Below the pieces are notes generated by a model that made no database searches, was not told the origin of the DNA, and saw only the letters and a program-made list of their open reading frames with translations. A stretch of DNA of 64,000 bases from Gallionellaceae bacterium. GTDB lineage: Bacteria; Pseudomonadota; Gammaproteobacteria; Burkholderiales; Thiobacillaceae. Numbering within the stretch: position 1 is the stretch's first letter; every line of letters starts with the position of its first letter. This document shows positions 35,801 to 43,956 of this stretch, piece after piece. Both the position numbers and the translations under genes were made by a program. The stretch lies in the NCBI GenBank assembly GCA_028714735.1, contig JAQTLU010000017.1:1-64000 (forward strand), in the 5' to 3' direction.

Positions 35801-36062
35801 GGCCGCGCGACTGCGTCTGCGCCCCATCGTCATGACCTCGCTGGCCTTCGGCTTCGGCGTCCTGCCGCTGGCGCTCACCGGCGGCGCGGGCTCTGGGGCG
35901 CAGAACGCCATCGGCATCTCGGTGCTGGGCGGCATGGTGACCTCCACCGTGCTGGTGATCTTCTTCGCGCCGCTCTTCTACGTGATGATCTACAAGGCGC
36001 TGGACATGCGCGGCAAACGCACGCCAGCCGCGATCCAGCGTGAGGGGGAAATCCATGTCTAA
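32892..36062 (+). CDS. RND multidrug pump, HAE1 type (AcrB/MexB family)
   Basis: 1056 aa proton-driven inner-membrane pump. The start MLSKFFLARPVFAWVIAIAM is typical. TM4 holds the proton-relay Asp pair in GLLVDDAIVVVENV (~407-408). Two large periplasmic loops and a duplicated 6-TM layout are visible, ending with GGMVTSTVLVIFFAPLFYVM. It should expel hydrophobic drugs, detergents or solvents. The substrate range cannot be read from sequence. Its stop overlaps the next gene's start. Confidence 0.93.
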   Translation: MLSKFFLARPVFAWVIAIAMMAAGILAIKNLPVAQYPPIAPPSIAVDAFFPGASAETVENTVTQIIEQKMTGLDGMLYLSGTSSSSGASRIELTFEAGTDPDIAWSKVQNKLQLALASLPEVVQRQGVKVSKSTRNYLLIVGLVSENGRMSGDDLRDYAQSNLEKILSRVPGVGEVENFGSQYAMRVWVDPDKLTNFHLTLEEVVAALKSYNVEVSAGQLGGTPALPRQRMNAAIVVQHLLQTPDEFAAIPIRTNADGSVVRVRDIGRTELGTERYDIIANYMGKPAAALAIRQAAGANALETADNVRKKMAEMSQYFPPGMKVIYPYDTTPFTTVAIEEVVKALFEAIGLVFLIMWLFMGTFRATLIPTIAVPVVLLGTFAVLALFGFSINMLTMFAMVLAIGLLVDDAIVVVENVERIMSEEGLSPREATAKSMIQITPALIGIGVVLAAVFLPMAFFPGSTGVIYRQFSVTVAAAMLLSVVVALVLTPVLCATLLKPVAKGHESAEGAIWFLRPFFLWFDHAFFRFRDWYVRLVGHVLAKKLRYVVVYVLIVAGLGVLFARLPTAYLPDEDQGIMLVQAVLPTGATLEQGQAVMDRVRDHFIANEKEAVESFMGVVGISFSGQGQNVAIGFAKLKNWQERKRTDLKVKAIAGRAMAAFAPYKDAMVFAFPPPSVIELGNATGFDFQLQDRGGLGHGQLMAARNQILGMAAQDPRLIRVRPNGMEDVSEYRIDVDWQKAGSLGVPISTIHNTIAAAFGGAYVNDFVQAGRVKKVFLQADAPFRMLPGDLEKLQVRNQEGKMVPFTAFASGRWTQGSPKLERYNAFPSINIWGEPSAGHSTGEAMQAMEEIVAKLPKGIGYDWTGLSFQERMAGSQAPLLYVFSIFVVFLCLAALYESWPVPIAILLTLPLGVIGGVIATGMFGLSNGVYFQIGLLTTLGLTTKNAILIVQFAKAQVEAGAGLLEATLEAARLRLRPIVMTSLAFGFGVLPLALTGGAGSGAQNAIGISVLGGMVTSTVLVIFFAPLFYVMIYKALDMRGKRTPAAIQREGEIHV

Positions 36063-37449
36063 GACCTTCCTGTTGGCGGTGTGCTGCGCTGGACTGGCGC
36101 TCGGTGGCTGTTCCCTGGCCCCCGAGTACAGGAGGCCGGTTGCACCCGTGCCCAGCCAATGGCCCGCCGCTCCGTCCGGCCCGGCCGCGCCGGCCGATGC
36201 GGCCGATCTGAAGTGGCGCGACGTGCTGACCGACGAGCGCCTGCGCCAAGTCGTCGCCAAGGCACTGGAGAACAACCGCGACCTACGCCTGGCCGCCTTG
36301 AACGTGGAGCGTGCGCGTGGCATGTACGGCATCCAGCGTGGGGCGCTCTATCCCTCGGTCGAAGTCCAGGGCGCCGGCGGCAGGCAAAGACGCTCGGAAG
36401 ACCTGATCCAGCCGGGCGAACCCCGTACCGTGGGCCAATACAAGGTCGACCTCGGCATCGCGACCTGGGAACTCGACTTCTTCGGCCGCATCCGCAGCCT
36501 GTCCGAGCAGGCCCTGCAGGAATACCTGGCCACCGACGAGGCACGGCGCGGCGCCCAAATCGCCCTGGTGGCCGAAGTGGCGCGCACCTACCTGACACTG
36601 GCGGCGGACCGGGAACTCCTGAAACTGGCCCAGGCGACCCTGGAATCCCAGCAAAGTGCCTATCAGCTCGTGCACAAGCGCTACCAGGTCGGGGTGGCGA
36701 CCGAACTGGATCTTCGGCGCGCGGAAACGCCGCTGGAGACGGCGCGCGGCGATCTCGCCCGCTACGGCCAACAGGTCGCCCAGGACCGGAACGCGCTCGA
36801 CCTCCTGGTCGGCGGCCCCGTGCCCGAGGAATGGCTGCCGGCCGATCTGCGGGGCGTCGCCCCGCCCCAGGCGGTCTCGGCAGGACTGACGTCGGAAGTC
36901 CTGTTCAAGCGCCCCGACATCATGGCCGCCGAGCACCGCCTGATGGGCGCGTATGCCTCCATCGGTGCCGCCCGGGCCGCCCTGTTTCCGCGCATCTCCC
37001 TAACCAGCGCCGTCGGCACCGCGAACAACCAGCTTTCCGGCCTGTTCGAGTCGGGTACCGGCACCTGGGCCTTCACGCCGCAGTTCGTCATGCCGATTTT
37101 CGATACCCGCCTGTGGGCTGCCCTGCGGGTCAGTAAGACGGACCGCGAGATCGTCTTGACCCAATACGAGAAGACCATCCAGATCGCCTTCCGCGAGGTC
37201 GCAGACGCCCTCGCCGTGCAAGGCGCTATCGACGATCAGGTCGCCGCCCAGACCGCCTTGGCCGCAGCCGTGGCGGACACCTACCGCCTGGCCACGCAAC
37301 GCTACGAGAAGGGTATCGACAGCTATCTTGGCGTGCTCGACGCGCAACGCAGCCATTTCGCGGCGCAACAGGGCCTGGTTTCCCTGCGCCTGGCCAAGCT
37401 GAGCAACCAAGTCCGGCTGTATTCGGTGCTCGGAGGCGGCGCCGAGTAA
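36055..37449 (+). CDS. RND outer-membrane channel lipoprotein (NodT/OprM family)
   Basis: 464 aa. Signal LLAVCCAGLALGGCSLAP with lipobox Cys; repeats ATWELDFFGRIRSLSEQALQ and MPIFDTRLWAALRVSKTDRE match OprM-type channels. ATG 36055 overlaps the pump's last eight bases in another frame. It completes an adaptor-pump-channel set. Confidence 0.9.
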   Translation: MSKTFLLAVCCAGLALGGCSLAPEYRRPVAPVPSQWPAAPSGPAAPADAADLKWRDVLTDERLRQVVAKALENNRDLRLAALNVERARGMYGIQRGALYPSVEVQGAGGRQRRSEDLIQPGEPRTVGQYKVDLGIATWELDFFGRIRSLSEQALQEYLATDEARRGAQIALVAEVARTYLTLAADRELLKLAQATLESQQSAYQLVHKRYQVGVATELDLRRAETPLETARGDLARYGQQVAQDRNALDLLVGGPVPEEWLPADLRGVAPPQAVSAGLTSEVLFKRPDIMAAEHRLMGAYASIGAARAALFPRISLTSAVGTANNQLSGLFESGTGTWAFTPQFVMPIFDTRLWAALRVSKTDREIVLTQYEKTIQIAFREVADALAVQGAIDDQVAAQTALAAAVADTYRLATQRYEKGIDSYLGVLDAQRSHFAAQQGLVSLRLAKLSNQVRLYSVLGGGAE

Positions 37450-37478
37450 TTCTCTCACCCACGAACAGGAGGCAAACA

Positions 37479-38327
37479 ATGACCAAGTGCACCTCGACCG
37501 CACCGCGCAAGCGCTCACCGGCAAGCCTTGCCGAATCAAAACGCCGCATCACCCCCGAAGAACGCTACGAAATGATCGCCAAAGCGGCCTACTACCGCGC
37601 CGAACGGTACGGCTTCAGCAGCGGCGACGCCGCGGCCGACTGGCTGGCGGCGGAGGCGGAGATCGACGCCATGCTGGCGCAGGACAACATCGCCGCGGCA
37701 GCCGACCTGGTGTCCTCGGCGATGGCAGGCGATCCCGCTGCCATCGCCGAGCGGGTACGCGAGATCACTCTGGCCGCCCTGAGCGGAAGGCAGTTGGACA
37801 AGGACGCCATCAGGCAGATCGCTGAGGCCGTGATCGCCACCGGCAAACAGGAAGTGGCCGGTGGCAAGGCAAAGGCGGCCGAGGCCGCGCACGCCCTGAA
37901 AGAGGCCGTGCGCGGCCTCGACGAGGCGTTGGCAGTGTCGGCCGAGGCTATGCACCTGGCGCTGCAGGAAGCCGCCGGGCGCGGCGACGAATTTTCCCGG
38001 ACCACGCTACGTCAGGCCGGCGACGATCTCGCCGCCCTGGAGTCCCTGTTCATCGAAACCCTGTCCGCCGGGGCTGAGGACGCCAAGGGCATCGCACAGG
38101 CCACCCTGAAGGAACTGGCTGCGCATGCCCGCGTCGGCGGCACCGCGATAAGGGAGCGGATCACCCCGGCCCTGGTGCAGATGGGGCAACTCGTGGCCGA
38201 CTCGGTGCGTAGCCAGGTCGAGGACGGCTCGGAAACCCTGCGCCGGGAAAGCGCGCTACTTGCCGGCCTCGCCGCTGGCATGCTGGCCGGCCTCGCCGAC
38301 CGCGCGAAACGCCGCGGACAGGAGTAA
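37479..38327 (+). CDS. Helical protein with DUF2934-like N-terminus
   Basis: 282 aa, AGGAGG seven bases before the ATG. Residues ~20-60 (RITPEERYEMIAKAAYYRAE, then WLAAEAEID) match the DUF2934 pattern. The rest is an Ala-rich helical rod (EVAGGKAKAAEAAHALKEA; SALLAGLAAGMLAGLADRAK at the end) that could associate with the membrane. The function is unknown. Its position between an RND efflux operon and an ABC1 kinase suggests an envelope-stress role, which is inference. Confidence 0.65.
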   Translation: MTKCTSTAPRKRSPASLAESKRRITPEERYEMIAKAAYYRAERYGFSSGDAAADWLAAEAEIDAMLAQDNIAAAADLVSSAMAGDPAAIAERVREITLAALSGRQLDKDAIRQIAEAVIATGKQEVAGGKAKAAEAAHALKEAVRGLDEALAVSAEAMHLALQEAAGRGDEFSRTTLRQAGDDLAALESLFIETLSAGAEDAKGIAQATLKELAAHARVGGTAIRERITPALVQMGQLVADSVRSQVEDGSETLRRESALLAGLAAGMLAGLADRAKRRGQE

Positions 38328-38334
38328 TCCGGCC

Positions 38335-40017
38335 ATGCTCTGGCAGGCCGTCGGCACCGCACGCGACCTCGGCCGCTTGAGCGACATCGCCCGCGTGCTC
38401 CTGCGCTATGGCTTCGGCGACGTGGTTAGGCGGATCGGTTTGGCTGGCGCCCTGGAGCAGGCCGGCCGGGCCCTGCACTGGCACAACGCCGAGGAACTGG
38501 CCCATCTGCCGCCCGCAGCGCGGGTATGCCGGGCACTTGAGGATCTCGGGCCGACCTTCGTCAAGCTTGGCCAGATACTGTCCACCCGGGTGGATCTGTT
38601 TCCGCCCGAATGGATCGCCGAATTCGGCCGGCTGCAGGACGAGGCCTCGGCCCTGCCGTTCGAGGAACTCCGGGGCCAACTGACGGAAGATCTGGGCGAG
38701 GCGCCGGAAGCGGTCTTCCCCTATCTGGCGACCGAGCCCCTGGCGGCCGCCTCTCTGGCCCAGGTGCACCGCGCCCGGCTGACGGACGGCACCGCCGTCG
38801 TGCTGAAGATACGCCGCCCGGGCATCCGTCCCGTTGTTGAGGCCGACTTGCGCCTGCTCTCGCGCCTGGCCGAGATCGTCGAAGCCGAGGCCCCCGAGTT
38901 GCGCCGCTACCGGCCGCGCGAGGTGATCAGGCAGTTCACTCTGTCGTTACGCCGCGAGCTGGATTTTTCCGTCGAGGGCCGCAATGCCGAACGCATCGCC
39001 GCTAACTTCGCCGGCCAGGATGAGATCGTCGTGCCGCGCTGCCACTGGCAGTGGACCGGCGAACGGCTCAACGTCCAGGATTACATCGAGGGCATACCGG
39101 GCCGCGACATGGTCGCCCTGGCCGATGCCGGCCTGGACCGCCGGCTGCTGGCCAGGCGGGGTGCCGGCGCCGTCCTGAAGATGATTTTAGAGGACGGCTT
39201 TTTCCACGCCGACCCGCATCCGGGCAACGCCTTCTACCTGCCGGACAACCGCATCGCCTTCATCGATTTCGGCATGACCGGGCGCCTGTCCGAGGAACGA
39301 CGCTACCAGTTGGCGGCGCTGCTGAGCGGCTTGGTCGGTCATGACGCAGCAAGCGTCGCCGAGGTGCTGCTCGACTGGGGCAGCGGCGCCGAGGCCGACT
39401 GCGACACCCTGCGCGCCGAGATCGACACCTTCGTCGACCAGTATCACGGCGTGCCGCTCAAGCAGCTCGACCTCGGCGCCATGCTGAACGACCTGGTGGC
39501 GGTATTGCGCGAACACGGCCTGTCCCTGCCACCCGACTTGGCGCTGCTGACCAAAGCGTTCATCACTTTGGAAGGCTTCGGCAGCCAGCTCGACCCCGAC
39601 TTCGACATGGCCGGCGAGGCGGCGCCATTCCTCAAGCGCGCGCTGCTCGCCCACGCCGAACCCGCGGCCCTGATCAAGCGCGGCTGGAATGCCATGGCCG
39701 GCGCCTTCGGCCTGCTCGCCAGCCTGCCGCAAGACCTGCGCCAACTCCTGCGCGCGGCCCGGCACGGCAAGTTGCAGATGCAGATCGAGGTGCTCCCGCT
39801 CAAGTACCTCGCCGACCGCATCGACCGCGCCGCGAGCCGCCTGGCGATGAGTATCATCACCGCCGCCCTGATCGTCGGCACGGCCGTGGTCATGACCGTC
39901 GAGAAAACGGATGCCCTGCCCGGGCTGCCGCCGTTCGGGAGACTCGGTTTCATCGCCGCCGCCATTGGTGGGCTTTGGGTATTGATTTCGATCTGGCGCG
40001 GCGGTAAGCGGGGATGA
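38335..40017 (+). CDS. ABC1/UbiB-family atypical kinase
   Basis: 560 aa. Family motifs in order: FVKLGQILSTR (KxGQ), EPLAAASLAQVHRA (Ala-rich nucleotide loop), VVLKIRRPG (catalytic Lys), QDYIEGIPG, FHADPHPGN, FIDFGMTGRL. Two C-terminal transmembrane helices follow (LAMSIITAALIVGTAVVMTV, FIAAAIGGLWVLISIW). This is an ATP-binding membrane protein linked in other bacteria to ubiquinone biosynthesis. Since it sits in a cargo cluster and not with ubi genes, it may be an accessory paralogue. The start ATG 38335 follows the previous stop by seven bases. Confidence 0.88.
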   Translation: MLWQAVGTARDLGRLSDIARVLLRYGFGDVVRRIGLAGALEQAGRALHWHNAEELAHLPPAARVCRALEDLGPTFVKLGQILSTRVDLFPPEWIAEFGRLQDEASALPFEELRGQLTEDLGEAPEAVFPYLATEPLAAASLAQVHRARLTDGTAVVLKIRRPGIRPVVEADLRLLSRLAEIVEAEAPELRRYRPREVIRQFTLSLRRELDFSVEGRNAERIAANFAGQDEIVVPRCHWQWTGERLNVQDYIEGIPGRDMVALADAGLDRRLLARRGAGAVLKMILEDGFFHADPHPGNAFYLPDNRIAFIDFGMTGRLSEERRYQLAALLSGLVGHDAASVAEVLLDWGSGAEADCDTLRAEIDTFVDQYHGVPLKQLDLGAMLNDLVAVLREHGLSLPPDLALLTKAFITLEGFGSQLDPDFDMAGEAAPFLKRALLAHAEPAALIKRGWNAMAGAFGLLASLPQDLRQLLRAARHGKLQMQIEVLPLKYLADRIDRAASRLAMSIITAALIVGTAVVMTVEKTDALPGLPPFGRLGFIAAAIGGLWVLISIWRGGKRG

Positions 40018-40074
40018 CGCAGGAGTGACCGGACCGAAACGCGCAAACATTTTGTCAAGGCGAGGAAACGACGC

Positions 40075-41391
40075 ATGACCGAAACCAGACGAGGTACCGA
40101 CACGAGCAAGCGCCGACCGGACCTGCCGGCGCGGCCCGACGACGCCGGCCACTTGATGCAGCACACCTATGCGCTGGTGCTGGCCGGCGGCCGCGGCACC
40201 CGCCTGGGGCCGCTGACCGCCCGGCGCGCCAAGCCGGCGGTCCCGTTCGGCGGCAAGTTCAGCATCATCGACTTCGCGCTCAGCAACTGCGTCAACTCCG
40301 GCATCCGGCGCATCGGCGTCCTGACCCAATACAAGGCGCAGAGCCTGATCCGCCACATCGAACGGGGCTGGAGCTTCCTCGACGTCAACCTGGGCGAATT
40401 CATCGACGTCGTGCCGGCCCAGCAGCGGGTCGACGAACAGTGGTACACCGGCACCGCCAATGCCGTGTACCAGAACCTGGACATGATTTGCGAGATTGAC
40501 CCCGACCTGGTGTTGATCCTGGCCGGCGACCACGTCTACAAGATGGACTACTCACGCCTGGTAGAAGAGCACGTGCGCACCCTGGCGGACGTTACGGTGG
40601 CATGCCTGGAGGTGCCGCTGGAGGCAGCTCGCGGCTTCGGCATCGTCGGTGTCGACGCCGAGACGCGCATCACCCGCTTCGACGAGAAACCGGCCCAGCC
40701 TCGGCCCTTGCCCGAGCGACCCGACCATGCCTTGGCCAGCATGGGCATTTACGTGTTCGACAACCACTTCCTGTGCGAGCAACTGCGCCGCGACGCCGAC
40801 GACCCCTCGTCCAGCCACGACTTTGGCCACGATCTCCTGCCCTGGCTGGTGCCGCGCTGCCGGGTCATGGCGCATCATTTTGAGGACAGTTGCGTCAGCA
40901 TGGTCGGCGACCGCCCGTACTGGCGCGACGTCGGCACCCTAGACGCCTATTGGGCGGCCAATATGGACCTCGTCCAGATGGAGCCGGAACTCGACCTGTA
41001 CGAGGACGAATGGTCGATCCGCAGCCTGCAGCGGCAACTGCCGGCGGCGAAGTTCGTCCGCGATGGCAATCGCCACGGCATCGCGCTCGACTCCCTGGTG
41101 GCCAGCGGCTGCGTCGTGTGCGGCGCCAAGGTGCACCGCTCGATCCTGTTCTCCAAGGTCAGGGTCGGCGCGGGCAGCCTGATCGAGGATACGCTGGTGC
41201 TGCCCAACGTGTCGGTGGGGCGCGACGTCCGCCTGCGCCGAACCATCGTCGACAAACACTGCATCTTGCCGGATGGACTGCACGCCGGCTTCGACCCGGC
41301 CCTGGACCGGCAGCGCTTCCATGTCACCGAGCGCGGTATCGTCCTGATCACCCCGGAGATGCTAGGTCAGCACTGGCCTTCGAGCACCTGA
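40075..41391 (+). CDS. glgC: Glucose-1-phosphate adenylyltransferase
   Basis: 438 aa cytoplasmic enzyme making ADP-glucose for glycogen synthesis. [16 protein letters not shown] (nucleotide site), [32 protein letters not shown] and [19 protein letters not shown] (substrate loop) are diagnostic, with a left-handed beta-helix C-terminus. An extra ~25-residue hydrophilic N-terminus precedes the core. No glgA, glgB or glgP is nearby, so this copy is separated from the usual glycogen operon. Confidence 0.93.
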   Translation: MTETRRGTDTSKRRPDLPARPDDAGHLMQHTYALVLAGGRGTRLGPLTARRAKPAVPFGGKFSIIDFALSNCVNSGIRRIGVLTQYKAQSLIRHIERGWSFLDVNLGEFIDVVPAQQRVDEQWYTGTANAVYQNLDMICEIDPDLVLILAGDHVYKMDYSRLVEEHVRTLADVTVACLEVPLEAARGFGIVGVDAETRITRFDEKPAQPRPLPERPDHALASMGIYVFDNHFLCEQLRRDADDPSSSHDFGHDLLPWLVPRCRVMAHHFEDSCVSMVGDRPYWRDVGTLDAYWAANMDLVQMEPELDLYEDEWSIRSLQRQLPAAKFVRDGNRHGIALDSLVASGCVVCGAKVHRSILFSKVRVGAGSLIEDTLVLPNVSVGRDVRLRRTIVDKHCILPDGLHAGFDPALDRQRFHVTERGIVLITPEMLGQHWPSST

Positions 41392-41397
41392 GCCGCC

Positions 41398-42000
41398 ATG
41401 GTCCGCAAGACCAGGGCCGAGGCCTTGCTCACCCGCGACACGCTAATCGATGTCGCCGAACGGATGATCGAAATGCAAGGCCTGTCGCGCACATCGCTGC
41501 AGGACATCGCGTCCGCCGCAGGCGTGACCCGGGGGGCGATCTATTGGCACTTCAAGGACAAAAATGATTTGGTCGACGCCATGATGGGCCGGGCCTTCCT
41601 CCCCTACGAGCAAGCACTCCTACGCCTCGGTCGCGATAACCATACGGCATCGCGGGAGAGACTGAAACGGCACGCCCTGCACCTGTTCGAATGCGTGCTG
41701 ACCGACGCCCGGCTGCGCCGCTTCCTGGAAATAGCGACACACAAGGTTGAATATGTCGATGAACTCGACGCTATGCGCGCCCGGCTGGTTCGCCTGCGAG
41801 CCCGACACGTCGCGCTGATCGAACGTTGCCTCGACGCGGCAGGCTTGCCCCCATCTAGGCGGACAGACTTGGCGCTCGGGCTGCACGCCGTACTCGAAGG
41901 CCTGATCCAGAACTGGCTCCTTTCCCCTCATGCCTTCAACCTAGCCGAGGTCGGCCGGGCGACGGTTGATGCCTTTCTCAGCGGCCTTGGTAGCCATTAA
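41398..42000 (+). CDS. TetR-family regulator (AcrR/TtgR-like)
   Basis: 200 aa. The HTH comprises TRDTLIDVAERMIEMQGLSR, LQDIASAAGVTRGAIYWHF and KDKNDLVDAM, characteristic of AcrR/TtgR-type pump repressors. The gene follows glgC by six bases, ending the plus-strand cargo cluster. It may regulate the RND operon together with the repressor at 30835. No operator for it was identified. Confidence 0.88.
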   Translation: MVRKTRAEALLTRDTLIDVAERMIEMQGLSRTSLQDIASAAGVTRGAIYWHFKDKNDLVDAMMGRAFLPYEQALLRLGRDNHTASRERLKRHALHLFECVLTDARLRRFLEIATHKVEYVDELDAMRARLVRLRARHVALIERCLDAAGLPPSRRTDLALGLHAVLEGLIQNWLLSPHAFNLAEVGRATVDAFLSGLGSH

Positions 42001-42086
42001 CCACAACCTACTAGGGGCTGCCAAGAGCCAGTCCGATGGGCAATATTCTTAATTGACTGGTGTTATTAAACAATAATTGCGTATTA

Positions 42087-42622
42087 TTAATTGACAATTG
42101 TATTGTCACCGGCGTAGGTGTTTGCTGACGCCGTCAGATCCTCCAGCGTGACATGTTGATCATGCCGGTAGATCAGGTGATCGGCTAGGCCGGCCACCTC
42201 CTCCTCCAGGGTGGACAGGGCACGGTCGATCGACGCCTGGATCTCCCAGGCCTCGCCGGTCCATGGAATACCGCACCCAGGCGCTTGAGCACCCGGATAA
42301 TCAGTCTGTCATAGCCGGATTGGAAGAGGTGGCCGCCGGCCTCCAGCGGGATCAGTTGGGCATCGAGCTGGGCGACGAAGCGTTCCCGATCGGCGTTGCG
42401 CTAGGCGTCGACCGCTTGGTCGCGCAGGCCTTCGGCATGGAAGGTCGGCTGGGTCGCCAGGGCCTCACCGAGGCCGGGCAACACCCGGCGCTTGAAATCG
42501 TCGTTCGAGAACACCCACATCCTGGAGCCGAACGACCAAGCTCCGCCCCAGCTTCTCGCCCAGGCCTTGGCCAACGGAAAAAACGGAATAGAGAGCCCGA
42601 TGCGCAAGCCATCAGAGGCCAC
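42087..42622 (-). pseudogene. Unknown plasmid-type gene with an in-frame amber and a frameshift
   Basis: From ATG 42622 the frame reads LRIGLSIPFFPLAKAWARSW, MWVFSNDDFKRRVLPGLG, then an in-frame TAG after RDQAVDA (42401-42403). It continues coding-like (RFVAQLDAQLIPLEAGGH, YDRLIIRVLKRLG), and after a frame change reads TGEAWEIQASIDRALSTLEE, VAGLADHLIYRHDQHVTLED to a TAA at 42087. It is about 175 codons, and the function is not recognised. An inverted repeat TGACAAT/ATTGTCA lies at 42092-42108. Confidence 0.6.
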
Positions 42623-42699
42623 CTCAGTGGCGAATGGGCGCTTGGCGGGGGCGACCGGAGGGGGAAGGATGAACTCCTCGATGGCGCCCTCCTCTCCCC

Positions 42700-43887
42700 C
42701 TATGCGCCAGTCGCCTTGGTCAGGCGTGCAGCGATCACTGCTGCTATGGCCACCTCGATTCGGCGGCCGAAGGTGTCCTTGGCCTTGGCCTTGGCCTTGG
42801 GCATACGTTCCGCAACCAGGCTCTCCAGGCTGGCCAAGGCTTGTTCCAGGTTTTGGCCGGCTTTGAGGGCATCCTTGATCTTGTACACGACGGCCGAATG
42901 GGTATGCCTTTTCACATCGGACAGGTATCCCCCCTCACCGGCAAGGAATCTGTCCAGCTCGTAGTAGCTGTGCGGGTCTAGGATGCACAAGCGCATGACC
43001 TGTTCGGCATCACCAAGGCCCTGTAGGTACGTTGTGGCGGCCTTGTAGGCCAGCGCCTGACGTTGCTTCTCTTCTTCCTTGAGCTTGGATTCCAGAGTAC
43101 GGGCCCGCTTGAGGGCAATATCGGCCGCATGGCTGATGTGATACAGAACCTCGTGCGCATCCATGAGATCGTCGACTTCCCGATCACCCAGGATGTCCTT
43201 GAACTCGCTCGCCAGTTTGGCCATGGATGTGCGAACGGATTTCGTGCGGGAAGTGAGCTTGGCGACTTCCTTTACGCGCTGTTCGATTTTCCAATCGTCT
43301 ACGATGGCCTTATAGGCCACCTCACTGCCCTTACTGTAATCACGTTCGGTCGTGAACCGCTTCACCAAGGTTTCGGTGCGCGTCTTGTCGGTAACCTTCT
43401 TCGAGTCACCATCCCGTTTAAGCCTGGCACCAGCAACCTTCAGATTCTTCTCCAGGACGTTGAGTTCACGCTCACGCTCCTTGATTGCATCCCTGCGCTT
43501 CTCCAAGTCACCCAGCCAGGCATGGCAGGTCTGATAGGTGTCCTCGGCCGATTGTTCGCGCCTGGCCAGGTCCGCCTCGAAGGCGTCCTGGGAACGGCGC
43601 TGACCTTCTAGCTGGATTTCCTTCATGGCCAGTTCTTGACTCCGTTGCTGTAACTCGAATTGCTGCTGCACCAGGTCATACCTGAGCTTGGTTAACTCCT
43701 CGTCGATCGCTGCATCAAGCGGTTCATGTGTGACATGTAACGGGTGTGCCGCGGGGGCGGCCAGGAAGGCCTTGATGGCCTGCTCCTGGTCCGGCCGCGT
43801 CCAGACATGAATGTATTTGAGCCCGTCCTGACTACGTTTGGCTCTTAACGCCGCCTGCCGATCCTTTGCCGTCGCCGCCCCGCCCAT
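42700..43887 (-). CDS. Coiled-coil protein of unknown function
   Basis: 395 aa from ATG 43887, with GGAGG five bases upstream, preferred over an ATG at 43899. The N-terminus RAKRSQDGLKYIHVWTRPDQ could bind DNA or protein. The middle (~65-260) is a long Glu/Lys/Gln-rich coiled coil. The C-terminus has a KAKAKAKD microrepeat (tandem TTGGCC near 42780). The promoter carries the GTGACATGTCAC operator. No family is recognised; a KfrA-like structural or regulatory role is possible but unsupported by a clear HTH. Confidence 0.7.
   Translation of the reverse strand: MGGAATAKDRQAALRAKRSQDGLKYIHVWTRPDQEQAIKAFLAAPAAHPLHVTHEPLDAAIDEELTKLRYDLVQQQFELQQRSQELAMKEIQLEGQRRSQDAFEADLARREQSAEDTYQTCHAWLGDLEKRRDAIKERERELNVLEKNLKVAGARLKRDGDSKKVTDKTRTETLVKRFTTERDYSKGSEVAYKAIVDDWKIEQRVKEVAKLTSRTKSVRTSMAKLASEFKDILGDREVDDLMDAHEVLYHISHAADIALKRARTLESKLKEEEKQRQALAYKAATTYLQGLGDAEQVMRLCILDPHSYYELDRFLAGEGGYLSDVKRHTHSAVVYKIKDALKAGQNLEQALASLESLVAERMPKAKAKAKDTFGRRIEVAIAAVIAARLTKATGA
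43730..43741. promoter_or_regulatory. Secondary copy of the 12-bp operator (11/12)
   Basis: GTGACATGTAAC differs by one base from the perfect palindrome at 43931-43942 and lies about 150 bp into the downstream gene, where an auxiliary operator for looping could be. A chance match is possible. Confidence 0.3.
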
Positions 43888-43920
43888 GATTGCCTCCATC
43901 TCAAAAGCACCTATGGGACC

Positions 43921-43949
43921 AGCATAGCGCGTGACATGTCACGTCTCAA
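43921..43949 (-). promoter_or_regulatory. Sigma-70-type promoter with operator in the spacer
   Basis: On the minus strand TTGAGA (-35), a 17-base spacer and TATGCT (-10) precede the coiled-coil gene. The spacer contains the perfect palindrome GTGACATGTCAC (43931-43942). A protein bound there would block RNA polymerase. Confidence 0.65.
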
Positions 43950-43956
43950 GAGTTAA

